Shown here: positions 35,454-44,228 of the stretch, one piece after another
Position numbering within the stretch: position 1 is the stretch's first letter
How the letters are laid out: every line of letters begins with the position of its first letter
Assembly: GCF_000058485.1 (NCBI RefSeq)
Contig: NC_008278.1
Coordinates: 3,094,962 to 3,158,961, forward strand
DNA from: Frankia alni ACN14a
Lineage (GTDB): Bacteria; Actinomycetota; Actinomycetes; Frankiales; Frankiaceae
Direction: 5' to 3'
DNA length: 64,000 nucleotides
Translations under genes and position numbers: made by a program
Notes under the pieces: model-generated
The model's input: the letters and a program-made list of their open reading frames with translations, nothing else
Database searches by the model: none
What the model was told of the DNA's origin: nothing

Positions 35454-36662
35454 TCAGGACCCGAACTCCGCCAGGGGCAGGGAGAAGATGCCGTGGACGT
35501 TGCCCCAGTACGCCTGGGGCGCGGTGCCCTCGCCCAGGGCGTAGGCCGGGATGACGCGGTGCCAGCCGGCGAGCGCGACGTTCATCTCGATCCGGGCGAG
35601 GTGGGACCCCAGGCATCGGTGGGGGCCAGCGCCGAACGCCAGGTGCGGGGCGGGCGGCCGGGAGACGAGGTCGACGGTGCCCGCGCCGGCGACGAGCGCC
35701 TCGTCCCGGTTCGCGGCGACCAGCGGGAAGAGCACGAGATCACCGGCTCGCAGCTGCTGCCCGCCGATCTCGATGTCCTGCTTCACCTTCCGGCCGACCT
35801 CGGGCACGGCGTAGAAGCGGAGCAGCTCCTCGACGACGCCGTCGAGCGGCTCGCCGGCGGCGGCCAGCCCCGCGACGTGCCGGCGGTCGGCGTCGTGCGT
35901 CGCGAGGTGGTGCATCGCGAAGGACAGGCTCATCGCCACGGTGTCCAGGCCCGCCAGGAAGAGCAGCAGGGAGCAGTTGACCAGCGCGTCGTCGGGGGCC
36001 GGCGCACCGTCGAGCTCCCAGTCGAGCATCGCGCCGAGCAGGCCGTCCCCCCGCTCGCCGCTGTCCCGGCGACGGGCGATCTCGGCCTGGAAGTACCCGA
36101 CGACCGAGAAGATCCCGCCGATCTGCCGGTCCTTGTCGAAGTCACCGCTGTCGGTCGGGGCGAGCGCCTGCTTCTCCCACTCCAGGAAGGTCGGCAACTC
36201 GTCGATCGGCAGCCCCATCAGCTCGAGGAAGACCACCGTCGGCAGCTCCAGCGCGAAGTCCTCGACGTAGTCGCATTCTCCCCTGGCGCGGATCGCGGCC
36301 ACGAGCTCGGTGGTGCGTTCCTCCAGGCGCGGCCGCAGCAGCCCCATCGTGCGCGGAGAGAAGTACTGCGCCAGCAGCCGCCGCCACTGCGTGTGCTCCG
36401 GCGGGTCGAGCTGGATGGGAATCATCGACAGCGGCGGGTCCGGGCTGAGCGGGGTGATGACCTCGCTGGAGAAGACCGCCGGATTCTGCAGGCACTCACG
36501 CGCGAGATCGTGGTCCAGCACCATCCAGTAGGAGCGGTCGGGTTCGGTCACCCTGACGATGCGGTGTAAGGAACGCAGCGCGTCGAAACGGTCGCCTGCG
36601 TCGCCGACCGTGCCGACTCCGACGATGCGGTGGTCGGTGATCTCGGTGGTGGGCGTTGTCAT
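35454..36662 (-). CDS. Cytochrome P450
   Basis: 402 aa. The I-helix oxygen-binding motif is AGLDT, the ExxR pair is in EELLR, and the heme loop is FGAGPHRCLG with Cys350 as thiolate ligand. Soluble bacterial type; hydroxylation of a terpenoid, steroid or other hydrophobic compound is the usual role in such operons. It is 29 nt after the SDR gene and directly before its ferredoxin. No family number can be assigned by eye. Together with the SDR and ALDH it suggests stepwise oxidation of a methyl or methylene group to alcohol, aldehyde or ketone and acid. Confidence 0.95.
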   Translation of the reverse strand: MTTPTTEITDHRIVGVGTVGDAGDRFDALRSLHRIVRVTEPDRSYWMVLDHDLARECLQNPAVFSSEVITPLSPDPPLSMIPIQLDPPEHTQWRRLLAQYFSPRTMGLLRPRLEERTTELVAAIRARGECDYVEDFALELPTVVFLELMGLPIDELPTFLEWEKQALAPTDSGDFDKDRQIGGIFSVVGYFQAEIARRRDSGERGDGLLGAMLDWELDGAPAPDDALVNCSLLLFLAGLDTVAMSLSFAMHHLATHDADRRHVAGLAAAGEPLDGVVEELLRFYAVPEVGRKVKQDIEIGGQQLRAGDLVLFPLVAANRDEALVAGAGTVDLVSRPPAPHLAFGAGPHRCLGSHLARIEMNVALAGWHRVIPAYALGEGTAPQAYWGNVHGIFSLPLAEFGS

Positions 36663-36691
36663 CGCGGATTCTCCTCAGTCGTCCCGGGCCG

Positions 36692-37510
36692 TCAGCGGAC
36701 TGTGAAGCCGGCGTCGAGGGCCCACTGGGTCCCGGTGATGAACCTCGCCTCGTCGGAGACCAGGTACGCCACGGCGCCTGCGATGTCCTCGGGCTGAAGA
36801 ATGGGGATCGGCAGGGCGTTCTGCATCGCGGAGATGTTGGTGTCCGCCTTCGCCATCGCCGCCTGCATCGCGGCGTTCATCGTCATGCCCGACACGACCC
36901 CGGTCGGGTGGATGGTGTTGACCCTGATCATCTCGGCGGCGTACTGGTTGGCCAGCACCTGCATGTAGCCGACGAGCCCCCGCTTGGCCGCCGTGTAGGC
37001 CTGGGCACTCGGCTCCTCGCTCGCGGTGCCCTTCAGCCCCGCGCTCGAGGAGGTGATGACGATCGAGCCGCCACGCCCACCCTCCCGCAGGCGCGGCAGG
37101 GCCACCTGGACGGTGTTGAACGTGCCGGTGAGCAGGATGTCGATGGTGTCCTGCCACTCGCGTGTCGGGTCGACGCTGTCGCCGACCCGCAGGATGCCGG
37201 CATTGGCCAGGATGATGTCGACCCGACCGAACGCGGCGTACCCCTCGTCGAAGACGGCCCGAAGCGCGGTCTGGTCACGGACGTCGGCCCTGCCGATGAT
37301 CGCCCGGCGGCCCTCCTTCTCGACCAGGTCTGCGGTCTCCGCCAGCTCGGCCCAGGTGCCGCACGGGTAGTTCATCGACGGGATGTCCGCACAGATGTCG
37401 ACACCGATGATGTCGACGCCCTCCCGGGCGAGGCGCACGGCGTGCGCGCGGCCCTGGCCGCGGGCGGCGCCGGTGATGAAGGCCACGCGCCCTTCGAGCT
37501 TTCCGGTCAT
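36692..37510 (-). CDS. Mycofactocin-type short-chain dehydrogenase
   Basis: 272 aa. The N-terminus TGAARGQGRAHAVRLAREG and the following DICADI are the signature of the mycofactocin-coupled SDR subfamily, which holds its nicotinamide cofactor tightly and passes electrons to mycofactocin. The active site has the Ser region SSSAGL and Tyr-x3-Lys in YTAAKRG. It would oxidise the alcohol formed by the P450. No mycofactocin biosynthesis genes are in this window. Neighbours: ALDH upstream (123 nt), P450 downstream (29 nt). Confidence 0.9.
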   Translation of the reverse strand: MTGKLEGRVAFITGAARGQGRAHAVRLAREGVDIIGVDICADIPSMNYPCGTWAELAETADLVEKEGRRAIIGRADVRDQTALRAVFDEGYAAFGRVDIILANAGILRVGDSVDPTREWQDTIDILLTGTFNTVQVALPRLREGGRGGSIVITSSSAGLKGTASEEPSAQAYTAAKRGLVGYMQVLANQYAAEMIRVNTIHPTGVVSGMTMNAAMQAAMAKADTNISAMQNALPIPILQPEDIAGAVAYLVSDEARFITGTQWALDAGFTVR

Positions 37511-37544
37511 GTGTTCCTGTCCTGTCTCGCGTGCGGAAGAAAAG

Positions 37545-37633
37545 GCCGGGGCCGAGGTGAAGTCGGGGCCGAGGTGAAGTCGGGGCCGACGGGGAACCGG
37601 GCCGAGGGATGGCCGGCCGAGGTGAGGCCGGTG
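37545..37633. repeat. 17-nt tandem repeat between SDR and ALDH genes
   Basis: Two and a half copies of CGGGGCCGAGGTGAAGT are followed by decayed units up to the ALDH stop. It lies within the operon and may form a weak attenuating structure. Non-coding. Confidence 0.6.
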
Positions 37634-39085
37634 TCAGACGGTGATGCCGACGCTGCGGATGCGCAGGAACTCCTCGATGCCCTGCCGGCCGCCCTCCTTG
37701 CCGACGCCGGAGAGCCCGAACCCGCCGAACGGCCGGCCGACCTTCAGATTGGTCGCGCCGTTGACGAGCGTCTCGCCGGCGTCGAGTTCGGCGGCGACCC
37801 GCAGCGCCCGCTGCAGATCCCGGGTCTGGACGTAGGAGGACAGCGCGTACCGGGTGCCGTTGGCCAGCGCGACCGCTTCTTCCTCGGTACGGAACTTGAA
37901 GATCGTCAGCACCGGGCCGAAGACCTCGGTCTGGGCGAGCTCGGAGTCCGGGTCGACGTCGGCGAAGACGGTCGGCTGGATGAAGTAGCCGGCCCGGTCG
38001 ATCCGGCTCCCGCCGGCCAGCAGGGTCGCGCCCTGCTCGGCGGCCCGCTCGATCATCCCGAGAATCCGCTCGACGGCCGCCTGGTTGACGACCGGACCGG
38101 AGGCGACGGCGGGATCGAACGGGTCACCGACCGGGATGTTCTGCGCGATCAGCGTCACCCGCGCGACGACCTCGTCGTACACGTCCTCGTGGACGATCAT
38201 CCGGGTCGCGAAGGCACAGCCCTGGCCGGAGAGCGCGATCAGGGAGAACGTCGTCCCGATCTGGCAGGCCACGTCGAGGTCGGCGTCGGCGAAGACGATG
38301 TTGGCGGACTTGCCGCCGAGTTCGAGGACGGCGGGCTTCATGCTGGGCGCGCACGCCTCGAGAATCCTGGTCGCCGTGGCCGGGCCACCGGTGAAGGTGA
38401 CCTTCCTGACCAGCGGGTGGGAGACGAGTTGCGCGCCCGCCTCGGCGGTGCCGGGCAGGACGTTGACGACGCCGGGCGGGAACCCGGCCTGCTCGACGAG
38501 GTCCATGAAGAGCTCCCCGCTGAACGGGGTGAGCTCGGAGGGCTTGACCACCACGGTGTTGCCGGCCGCGACCGCGGCCGGGATCTTCATGGCCAGCGAG
38601 ATGAGCGGCCCGTTCCAGGTGATGATGATCCCGACGACGCCGTACGGCTGGGCGAGGGTGTAACCGAGCTCGCCGTCCTGGACGGGGTTGCCGGTCAGCT
38701 CACCCTGGATCTTGTCGGCCCAGCCGGCGTAGTAGCGGGTCCACTCCGCCGAGAGCACCGGGAAGGCCGCCCCGACGGTGAGCGGTGTGCCGTTGTCCAG
38801 CGCCCCGAGCCGGGCGAACTCGTCCGCGTGGGCCTCGATGAGGTCCGCGAGCCGGACGAGCAGGGCGCGGCGCTGGGCGGGCGGGGTCCGCTTCCAGCTC
38901 TGGAACGCCTCGTGCGCCGCGGTGACGGCGAGGTCGATCTCGTCCTTGTCCGCGAGCGGGATCTGCGCGTCGACCTCGCCGGTCGCCGGGTTGACGTGAC
39001 CGTAGGTGCCGCCCGAGCCGGACGCACGCCTCTCACCGTTGACGCGGAGGTGGACCTTCGGCGGGGTGCGGTCGATGCCTGACAT
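37634..39085 (-). CDS. Aldehyde dehydrogenase (NAD-dependent family)
   Basis: 483 aa from ATG at 39085, chosen for GAGGAG seven nt upstream and the start MSGIDRTPP; an upstream ATG at 39178 would add an unconserved stretch covering the promoter. Catalytic residues: Asn158 (TWNGP), Glu255 (LELGGKS) and Cys290 (SGQGC), with FTGG at 231-234 in the cofactor site. It oxidises an aldehyde to an acid. First gene of the operon running to the phosphotransferase-like gene; divergent from a TetR regulator. Confidence 0.95.
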   Translation of the reverse strand: MSGIDRTPPKVHLRVNGERRASGSGGTYGHVNPATGEVDAQIPLADKDEIDLAVTAAHEAFQSWKRTPPAQRRALLVRLADLIEAHADEFARLGALDNGTPLTVGAAFPVLSAEWTRYYAGWADKIQGELTGNPVQDGELGYTLAQPYGVVGIIITWNGPLISLAMKIPAAVAAGNTVVVKPSELTPFSGELFMDLVEQAGFPPGVVNVLPGTAEAGAQLVSHPLVRKVTFTGGPATATRILEACAPSMKPAVLELGGKSANIVFADADLDVACQIGTTFSLIALSGQGCAFATRMIVHEDVYDEVVARVTLIAQNIPVGDPFDPAVASGPVVNQAAVERILGMIERAAEQGATLLAGGSRIDRAGYFIQPTVFADVDPDSELAQTEVFGPVLTIFKFRTEEEAVALANGTRYALSSYVQTRDLQRALRVAAELDAGETLVNGATNLKVGRPFGGFGLSGVGKEGGRQGIEEFLRIRSVGITV

Positions 39086-39112
39086 GGCGCTCCTCGGGAC
39101 GTTCCCGCTCAT

Positions 39113-39197
39113 ACGACGGAGGTGACTAAGTGACCTCAGTGAACTGTGGCGGTGCTCACGTGTCAAGGTATCGGACAAAGTCGTCCGTAAACGGTGC
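39113..39197. promoter_or_regulatory. Divergent operator/promoter region
   Basis: Two inverted repeats are seen. GAGGTGAC-TAA-GTGACCTC (39115-39133) matches at 7 of 8 arm positions. CGGAC-N6-GTCCG (39172-39187) has perfect arms. A minus-strand TTGACA (the complement of TGTCAA near 39160) could be the -35 of the ALDH operon. The TetR encoded next to it is the obvious candidate binder. Confidence 0.45.
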
Positions 39198-39274
39198 GCG
39201 GAGATCGGCTCCGCGGGGCCCGCGGCTCGCCGCTACGGTGAGGATCGGCGCGCGGACACGGCGGGGGGAGATCC

Positions 39275-39916
39275 ATGGGTGACGGCGTGACAGCCGCGCG
39301 GCGGTCCCCCGGCCGGCCTCGCCGGGCCGACGCCGAGCGGCGCATCCTCGACGCCGCCATCGACGAGTACCTCGAACGCGGCGCGAGCGGCTTCACCATC
39401 GACGGCGTCGCCCGGCGCGCCGGGGTCGGCAAGTCCACCGTCTACCTGCGCTGGCCCGACCGCGACACGCTCCTCGTCGACAGCGTCCTGGCGCGGTCCC
39501 GCGCGATCGAGGACGTCGACACCGGATCACTGCGCGGCGACCTGGTCGCCCTGAGCGTGAACATGTTGCGCTTCCTGCTCGACCCCGTCGGGTTCGCGAC
39601 GCTGCGCCTGACGGTCGAGGCCGTGGCCAGCGGTTCCACCCGCGAGGTCACCACCGGGGTGGCCGATCGCCATCGCCGGGCCGCGGGCCTGGTACTCGCC
39701 CGGGCCGCCGAGCGCGGGGAACCCGTCAACCCGGGCACCCAGGCCCGCGTCGTCGAGTGCCTCTACGGCGCGATCACCATGAAGGCGCTGGCGCACGGTC
39801 TCGAGACGGACGCGACCAGCGAGGCGACCATCGTCGCGGCCTGTGTCGAGCTGGTCGACCTGCTCCTGCCGCTGCTGCTGGAGCACGTCCGACCCCCGCC
39901 GGACCCGGCCCGGTGA
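39275..39916 (+). CDS. TetR-family transcriptional regulator
   Basis: 213 aa with GGGGGGAGAT just before the ATG. The N-terminal DNA-binding domain is typical: AERRILDAAIDEYLERGAS, then the HTH FTIDGVARRAGVGKSTVYLRW. The ligand domain is helical and not specific. Its divergent position suggests it represses the ALDH-SDR-P450 operon until the substrate or a product binds. TetR and the photolyase genes converge with 37 nt between them. Confidence 0.92.
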   Translation: MGDGVTAARRSPGRPRRADAERRILDAAIDEYLERGASGFTIDGVARRAGVGKSTVYLRWPDRDTLLVDSVLARSRAIEDVDTGSLRGDLVALSVNMLRFLLDPVGFATLRLTVEAVASGSTREVTTGVADRHRRAAGLVLARAAERGEPVNPGTQARVVECLYGAITMKALAHGLETDATSEATIVAACVELVDLLLPLLLEHVRPPPDPAR

Positions 39917-39953
39917 CGCCCCCGCCGGCCCCCGCGGTCCGGGCCGCCCGCGG

Positions 39954-41507
39954 TCAGGGCGGGCCCGCGCCGCGGCGGTGTTCGGCGGCGGTGACCGCGG
40001 CCCGGTCGGCGAGGCGGGCGAGGCCCGCGAGCGGGCGGCGCAGGCGGGGGTTGGCGGCCAGCGCGCCGGCGTTGCGGTCGAGGAAGGCCCAGTAGCCGGC
40101 GGTGAAGGGGCAGGCGTCCTCGCCGAGGCGATGGGACGGGTGGTAGCGGCAGCCGCCGCAGTAGTCGCTCATCCGGTGGATGTAGGCGCCGCCGGCGGCG
40201 TACGGCTTCGTCGCCATCAGGCCGCCGTCGGCGTACTGGCTCATCCCCACGACGTTGGGCGCCATCACCCAGGCGTAGCCGTCGACGAAGCTCTCGTGGA
40301 AGAAGTCGGTGAGCGCCCGCGGGTCGTAGCCGCGTTGCAGCGCCCAGTTGCCCAGCACCATCAGCCGGGGGATGTGGTGGACCCAGCCGCGCTCGCGGAC
40401 CCCGGCGAGCACGTCGGACAGGCAGGCGGCGCCGACCGCGTCCGCGTCGAGGTCGTCGAACCAGCGTGGCAGCGGGGTCCGCGCGCCGAGGGCGTTGCGG
40501 TCGGCGTAGTCCTCGCCGGCCCACCAGTAGATCCCCCAGACGTACTCGCGCCAGCCGAGGACCTGGCGGACGAACCCCTCGACGCTGGCGATCGGCGCCT
40601 CGCCGCGCCGGTACGCCTGCTCGGCCGCGGCGACGACCTCCAGCGGGTGCAGCAGGCCCAGGTTGAGCGCCGGCGAGAGGGTGGAGTGCGCCATCGCCCA
40701 GTCGCCGGCGAGCATCGCGTCCTCGTAGGGGCCGAAGTCGGCGAGGCGATGGCGGACGAACCAGTCCAGCGCCTGGCCCGCCTCCGCCCGGGTCGCGGCG
40801 AACCGGCGCGGGCCGTCGACGCCGCGGAACTGCGCGTGGCCGTCGCGTTCGAGCCGGTCGAGATGCTCCCGGACCTCGGCGTCGACCTCGGTCTCCGACG
40901 GCGACCACGGCTCGGGCAGGTCGAGGTGGGCGCGCCGGGGCGGGGGGTGGCGGTTGTCGTGGTCGAAGTTCCACCGGCCGCCGGCGGGGGAGTCGCCGTC
41001 CATGAGCACGCCGAACCGGCGTCGCTGCCAGCGGTAGAAGTCCTCCATGAGCAGCCGTCGACGACCGCCCGTCCCGCCACGAGCACCGTCGCCGTGACCG
41101 TCCCACCGGCCGTCGCCGTGGCCGTCGCTGTGGCCCTGGTCGGTGCCGCCGTGGGCCCAGGTGGAGAAGTCGTCCCGGCTCGTGGCGGTGTAGGCCGTCG
41201 GCACGACCGTCACCCCGGGCAGGTCGGTGACGAACCGCCGCGCCGCCCAGGAGGTCGGGTCGGGCACCTCCAGGGGCTCGCCGTAGTCGGCGACGGCCTC
41301 GCCGTAGGTCGCGCCGATCCGGTGGTCGCAGCGGTCGCCGAGCTCGCGCGCCCGGTGGCGCAGGGCCGAGAGCAGCAGCTGCGCCTTCTGCCGGTGGAAG
41401 CGCCGCCGGGCCAGCACCCGGGTCGACTCGACGAGCAGGACCGGCTGGTCGGGATCGTCGAGGAAGTGCGGCCCGAGCTGGTCGGCGAACAGCCAGCGGC
41501 GCATCAT
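39954..41507 (-). CDS. FeS-type bacterial photolyase/cryptochrome (PhrB-like)
   Basis: 517 aa from ATG at 41507 (MMRRWLFADQLGPHF). Four cysteines at 362, 450, 453 and 466 have exactly the spacing of the [4Fe-4S] ligands of Agrobacterium PhrB (Cys350, 438, 441, 454). The blocks MEDFYRWQRRRFGVLMDG, WREYVWGIYWW, MSQYADGGLMATKPYAA and the C-terminal MSDYCGGCRYHP are family hallmarks. Members repair (6-4) photoproducts or sense light using FAD and a lumazine-type antenna. An unusual ~27-residue Gly/Asp/His insert (GHSDGHGDGRWDGHGDG) lies near residues 150-175. Confidence 0.93.
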   Translation of the reverse strand: MMRRWLFADQLGPHFLDDPDQPVLLVESTRVLARRRFHRQKAQLLLSALRHRARELGDRCDHRIGATYGEAVADYGEPLEVPDPTSWAARRFVTDLPGVTVVPTAYTATSRDDFSTWAHGGTDQGHSDGHGDGRWDGHGDGARGGTGGRRRLLMEDFYRWQRRRFGVLMDGDSPAGGRWNFDHDNRHPPPRRAHLDLPEPWSPSETEVDAEVREHLDRLERDGHAQFRGVDGPRRFAATRAEAGQALDWFVRHRLADFGPYEDAMLAGDWAMAHSTLSPALNLGLLHPLEVVAAAEQAYRRGEAPIASVEGFVRQVLGWREYVWGIYWWAGEDYADRNALGARTPLPRWFDDLDADAVGAACLSDVLAGVRERGWVHHIPRLMVLGNWALQRGYDPRALTDFFHESFVDGYAWVMAPNVVGMSQYADGGLMATKPYAAGGAYIHRMSDYCGGCRYHPSHRLGEDACPFTAGYWAFLDRNAGALAANPRLRRPLAGLARLADRAAVTAAEHRRGAGPP

Positions 41508-41711
41508 CCGACGGTGACACACCCGCCGCGACCGGCCAACTCGATCGTGCGCCGCCCGCGCACACTCCGCCTCGCCCTGCCACGAGGTCGGCCAGGTCCC
41601 CCAGCAGCCGCGGCGTGCCATCCACCGCCTCACCAGATAATCAACGTTGTTGACGACGTGTGATCGGCACTGATGATCATGGACGGTCGGTGGGCACCAC
41701 GGTGACGGTCG

Positions 41712-42599
41712 TTACCGGGCCACCGGGGCGGGTTGGCGGGCGAGGACGGTGTCGAGCAGGATGCGGGCCGCGGCCGAGGTGGCGCCGGCCGGGGTGACGA
41801 TTCCCGTCGGGAAGGTGGGGACGGGCGGGGCGAGCGGGATCAGCCGCAGCTCGTCGCGGTGGCGGGGGTCGAGGCTCGGCGGCAGGACGGCGACGCCGAG
41901 CCCGTGCGCGACGAGGTCGAGCAGCGTGTCCGTGTCGCCGACCTCGCAGGCCAGCCGGCGGCGCAGGCCGTGATCGGCGAGCACAGCGTCGACGACCGTG
42001 CGCGACCCCCAGCCGGGCGGGTAGTCGACGAAGTCCTCGTCGGCGGTCTCCGCCAGCGACACCGCCGCCCGGCCGGCCAGCCGGTGCCCGCCGTGGCAGG
42101 CGAACACCATCGGCCGGTCGTCCAGCGGGGTCAGGTGGACGCCGGCCGGGGCCGTCCGCGCGCAGGCGAACGCGAGGTCGAGGGTGCCGGCCGCGACCCG
42201 GTCGAGCAGGTCCGCGCTGGGCGCCTGCACGAGCCGTAGCTCCACCCGCGGGTGCTCGGCGTGGAACGCGGCGAGCGCCTCGGTGAGGCCGCGGCGGAAA
42301 CACTGCATGATTCCGATGGTCAGCCGGCCCCCCATGCCGCCGGCCACCCCGGCGACCGCCGAGCGCGCCGTGGCGGCGGCGGACAGGATCCGGCGGGCCT
42401 GGGTGAGCAGCACCTCGCCCTCCTGGGTCAGCCGCACGGCGCGGGTGCTACGCACGAACAGCTTCGCGCCGAGCTCGCGTTCCAGGGCGCCGATGGACGA
42501 CGACAGCCCCGACTGGACGATGTTCACTCGCTGCGCGGCCCGGGTGAAGTGCAGCTCCTCGGCGGCGGCGACGAAGTGTTCGAGCTGGCGGAGCTCCAT
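41712..42599 (-). CDS. LysR-family transcriptional regulator
   Basis: 295 aa from ATG at 42599 with AGGAG a few nt upstream. The winged helix begins MELRQLEHFVAAAEELHFTRAAQRVNIVQSGLSSSI, followed by the substrate-binding domain. It is divergent from the MFS transporter gene, so it most probably controls it. The shared 74-nt region includes an A/T-rich segment suited to a LysR binding site. The co-inducer is unknown. Confidence 0.93.
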   Translation of the reverse strand: MELRQLEHFVAAAEELHFTRAAQRVNIVQSGLSSSIGALERELGAKLFVRSTRAVRLTQEGEVLLTQARRILSAAATARSAVAGVAGGMGGRLTIGIMQCFRRGLTEALAAFHAEHPRVELRLVQAPSADLLDRVAAGTLDLAFACARTAPAGVHLTPLDDRPMVFACHGGHRLAGRAAVSLAETADEDFVDYPPGWGSRTVVDAVLADHGLRRRLACEVGDTDTLLDLVAHGLGVAVLPPSLDPRHRDELRLIPLAPPVPTFPTGIVTPAGATSAAARILLDTVLARQPAPVAR

Positions 42600-42673
42600 A
42601 CATCTCCTACACAGATGAAGCCAAGCTGATTGTTCTGTTGGACAGGTTACCCAGGGTGCGGCACGCTGGCCCC
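42600..42673. promoter_or_regulatory. LysR/MFS divergent promoter
   Basis: The short space between the two start codons is locally A/T-rich (AAGCTGATTGTTCTGTTGG) and has near-palindromic GTTACCCAGGGT. CACGCT, 6 nt before the MFS ATG, is a weak -10. Confidence 0.4.
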
Positions 42674-43993
42674 ATGATCGACGGCGGCGTGACGACGCAC
42701 GGATCCTCCGACGGCGCGTCCGAGGGCGGCGCACCCGGAGGCGGCAGGTCCGGGGGCGGCGCGTCCGGGGGCGGCGCCTTCGCCGACGGCACCTCCCCGG
42801 CGGCGGGGACGGGTCTCGGCCGCGGCCTCGTCGGGCTGCTCGCGGTGAGCACGGGCATGTGCGTGGCGGCGATGTACTACGCCCAGCCGCTGCTCGGCGA
42901 GATCCGGGCGGCGCTGGGCCTGTCCACCGGCACGGCCGGGCTCGTCGTCTCGGTGACCCAGGCCGGCTACCTGGTGGCGCTGTGCCTGCTGGTCCCGGTG
43001 GGCGACCTCGTGGCCCGCCGCCGCCTGATCCCCGCACTGGTCGCCGCCCAGGCGGTGGGCCTGTTCGTGCTCGCCACCGCCACCTCGGCCACCCAGCTCC
43101 TGATCGCCGCCGTCGCGGTCGGGGCCCTGTCGGTGACCGCGCAGATCGGCGTTGCCTTCGCCGCGACGCTGGCCGGCGACGCCGAGCGCGGCAAGGTCGT
43201 CGGGACGGTGATGAGCGGACTGCTGCTGGGCATCCTGCTGGCCCGCACCGTCGCCGGCTACCTGGCCGACCTCGGCGGCTGGCGTACCCCGTTCTGGGTC
43301 GCCGGGGCCGCCCAGCTCGTGCTGTGCGCCGTGCTCGCCGCCCGCCTGCCGGCCGAGCCGCGCACGGCGGCGCCGCGGCTCGGCTACCGGGCGCTGATCG
43401 CGTCGGTGGTCGGGCTGCTGCGCGACGAGCCGGTGCTGCGGCTGCGCGCGGCCTACGGGGCGGCGTCGTTCGGGGCGTTCAGTGCGCTGTGGACGCCGCT
43501 GGCGTTCCTGCTGTCCGCGGCGCCGTACCACTACTCGACCGGCGTCATCGGCCTGTTCGGCCTGCTGGGCCTGATGGGCGTGCTGGCCGCGTCGTTCGTC
43601 GGCCGGGCCGCCGACCGCGGGCGCGCCGGGGCGGCGACCGTGGGCACGGCCGCGCTGCTGCTCGCCGCCTGGCTGCCGCTCGGCCTCGGCGGCCACTCGC
43701 TCGCCGCGCTGATCGTCGGCATCCTCGCGCTCGACCTCGCGGCGCAGGGCCTGCACATCGCCAACCAGAGCGAGATCTACCGGCTGAACCCCGCGGCCCG
43801 CAGCCGGCTCACCTCCGCCTACATGGCGACCTACTTCGCCGGCGGCCTCGCCGGCTCGATCGCCTCGGGCACCGCCTACAGCCACGGCGGCTGGACCGCC
43901 GTCAGCGTCACCGGCGCCGTGTTCGGCCTCGCCGCCGTCGCCCTGGCCTGCTGGGACGCGCTGCGCCGCCGCTCGGCCGCCGTTGCGGTGTGA
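42674..43993 (+). CDS. MFS transporter (drug/sugar efflux type)
   Basis: 439 aa from ATG at 42674. After a ~45-residue Gly/Ser-rich cytoplasmic start come twelve predicted membrane helices. The MFS signature between helices 2 and 3 appears as PVGDLVARRRLIP. GILLARTVAGYLADLGGWR matches motif C-like residues of exporters. The divergence from a LysR gene is common for inducible efflux pumps. Substrate unknown. Confidence 0.92.
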   Translation: MIDGGVTTHGSSDGASEGGAPGGGRSGGGASGGGAFADGTSPAAGTGLGRGLVGLLAVSTGMCVAAMYYAQPLLGEIRAALGLSTGTAGLVVSVTQAGYLVALCLLVPVGDLVARRRLIPALVAAQAVGLFVLATATSATQLLIAAVAVGALSVTAQIGVAFAATLAGDAERGKVVGTVMSGLLLGILLARTVAGYLADLGGWRTPFWVAGAAQLVLCAVLAARLPAEPRTAAPRLGYRALIASVVGLLRDEPVLRLRAAYGAASFGAFSALWTPLAFLLSAAPYHYSTGVIGLFGLLGLMGVLAASFVGRAADRGRAGAATVGTAALLLAAWLPLGLGGHSLAALIVGILALDLAAQGLHIANQSEIYRLNPAARSRLTSAYMATYFAGGLAGSIASGTAYSHGGWTAVSVTGAVFGLAAVALACWDALRRRSAAVAV

Positions 43994-44228
43994 TCCGCCG
44001 GGCGGCGGCGACAGTCCTGCACCGGCCCGTACCCGAGCCGCCCGCAGTGCCACGTCGGCCGTCGCGAGCCCGATCAGCCACGGGTGGTCGCCCGGATTCA
44101 CGGTGTCCACAGCGTAGGATGCCGAGACCGACCGAACAGCCCGTATCGTCGGCGCGAGGCTCTGGTTCGGCCCCACCGGGTCGGTGAGTGCGCGTGCGGG
44201 GTCGAGTCGGGACGTGGGGGCGAGGCGG

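Noticed and set aside
36656-39082. 808-codon plus-strand frame opposite the P450 operon
   Set aside because: Antisense artefact of GC-rich codons; no motif and no ribosome binding site.
39086-39178. Upstream ATG (39178) as the ALDH start
   Set aside because: It would translate the divergent promoter region and add unconserved residues; ATG 39085 has a good ribosome binding site.
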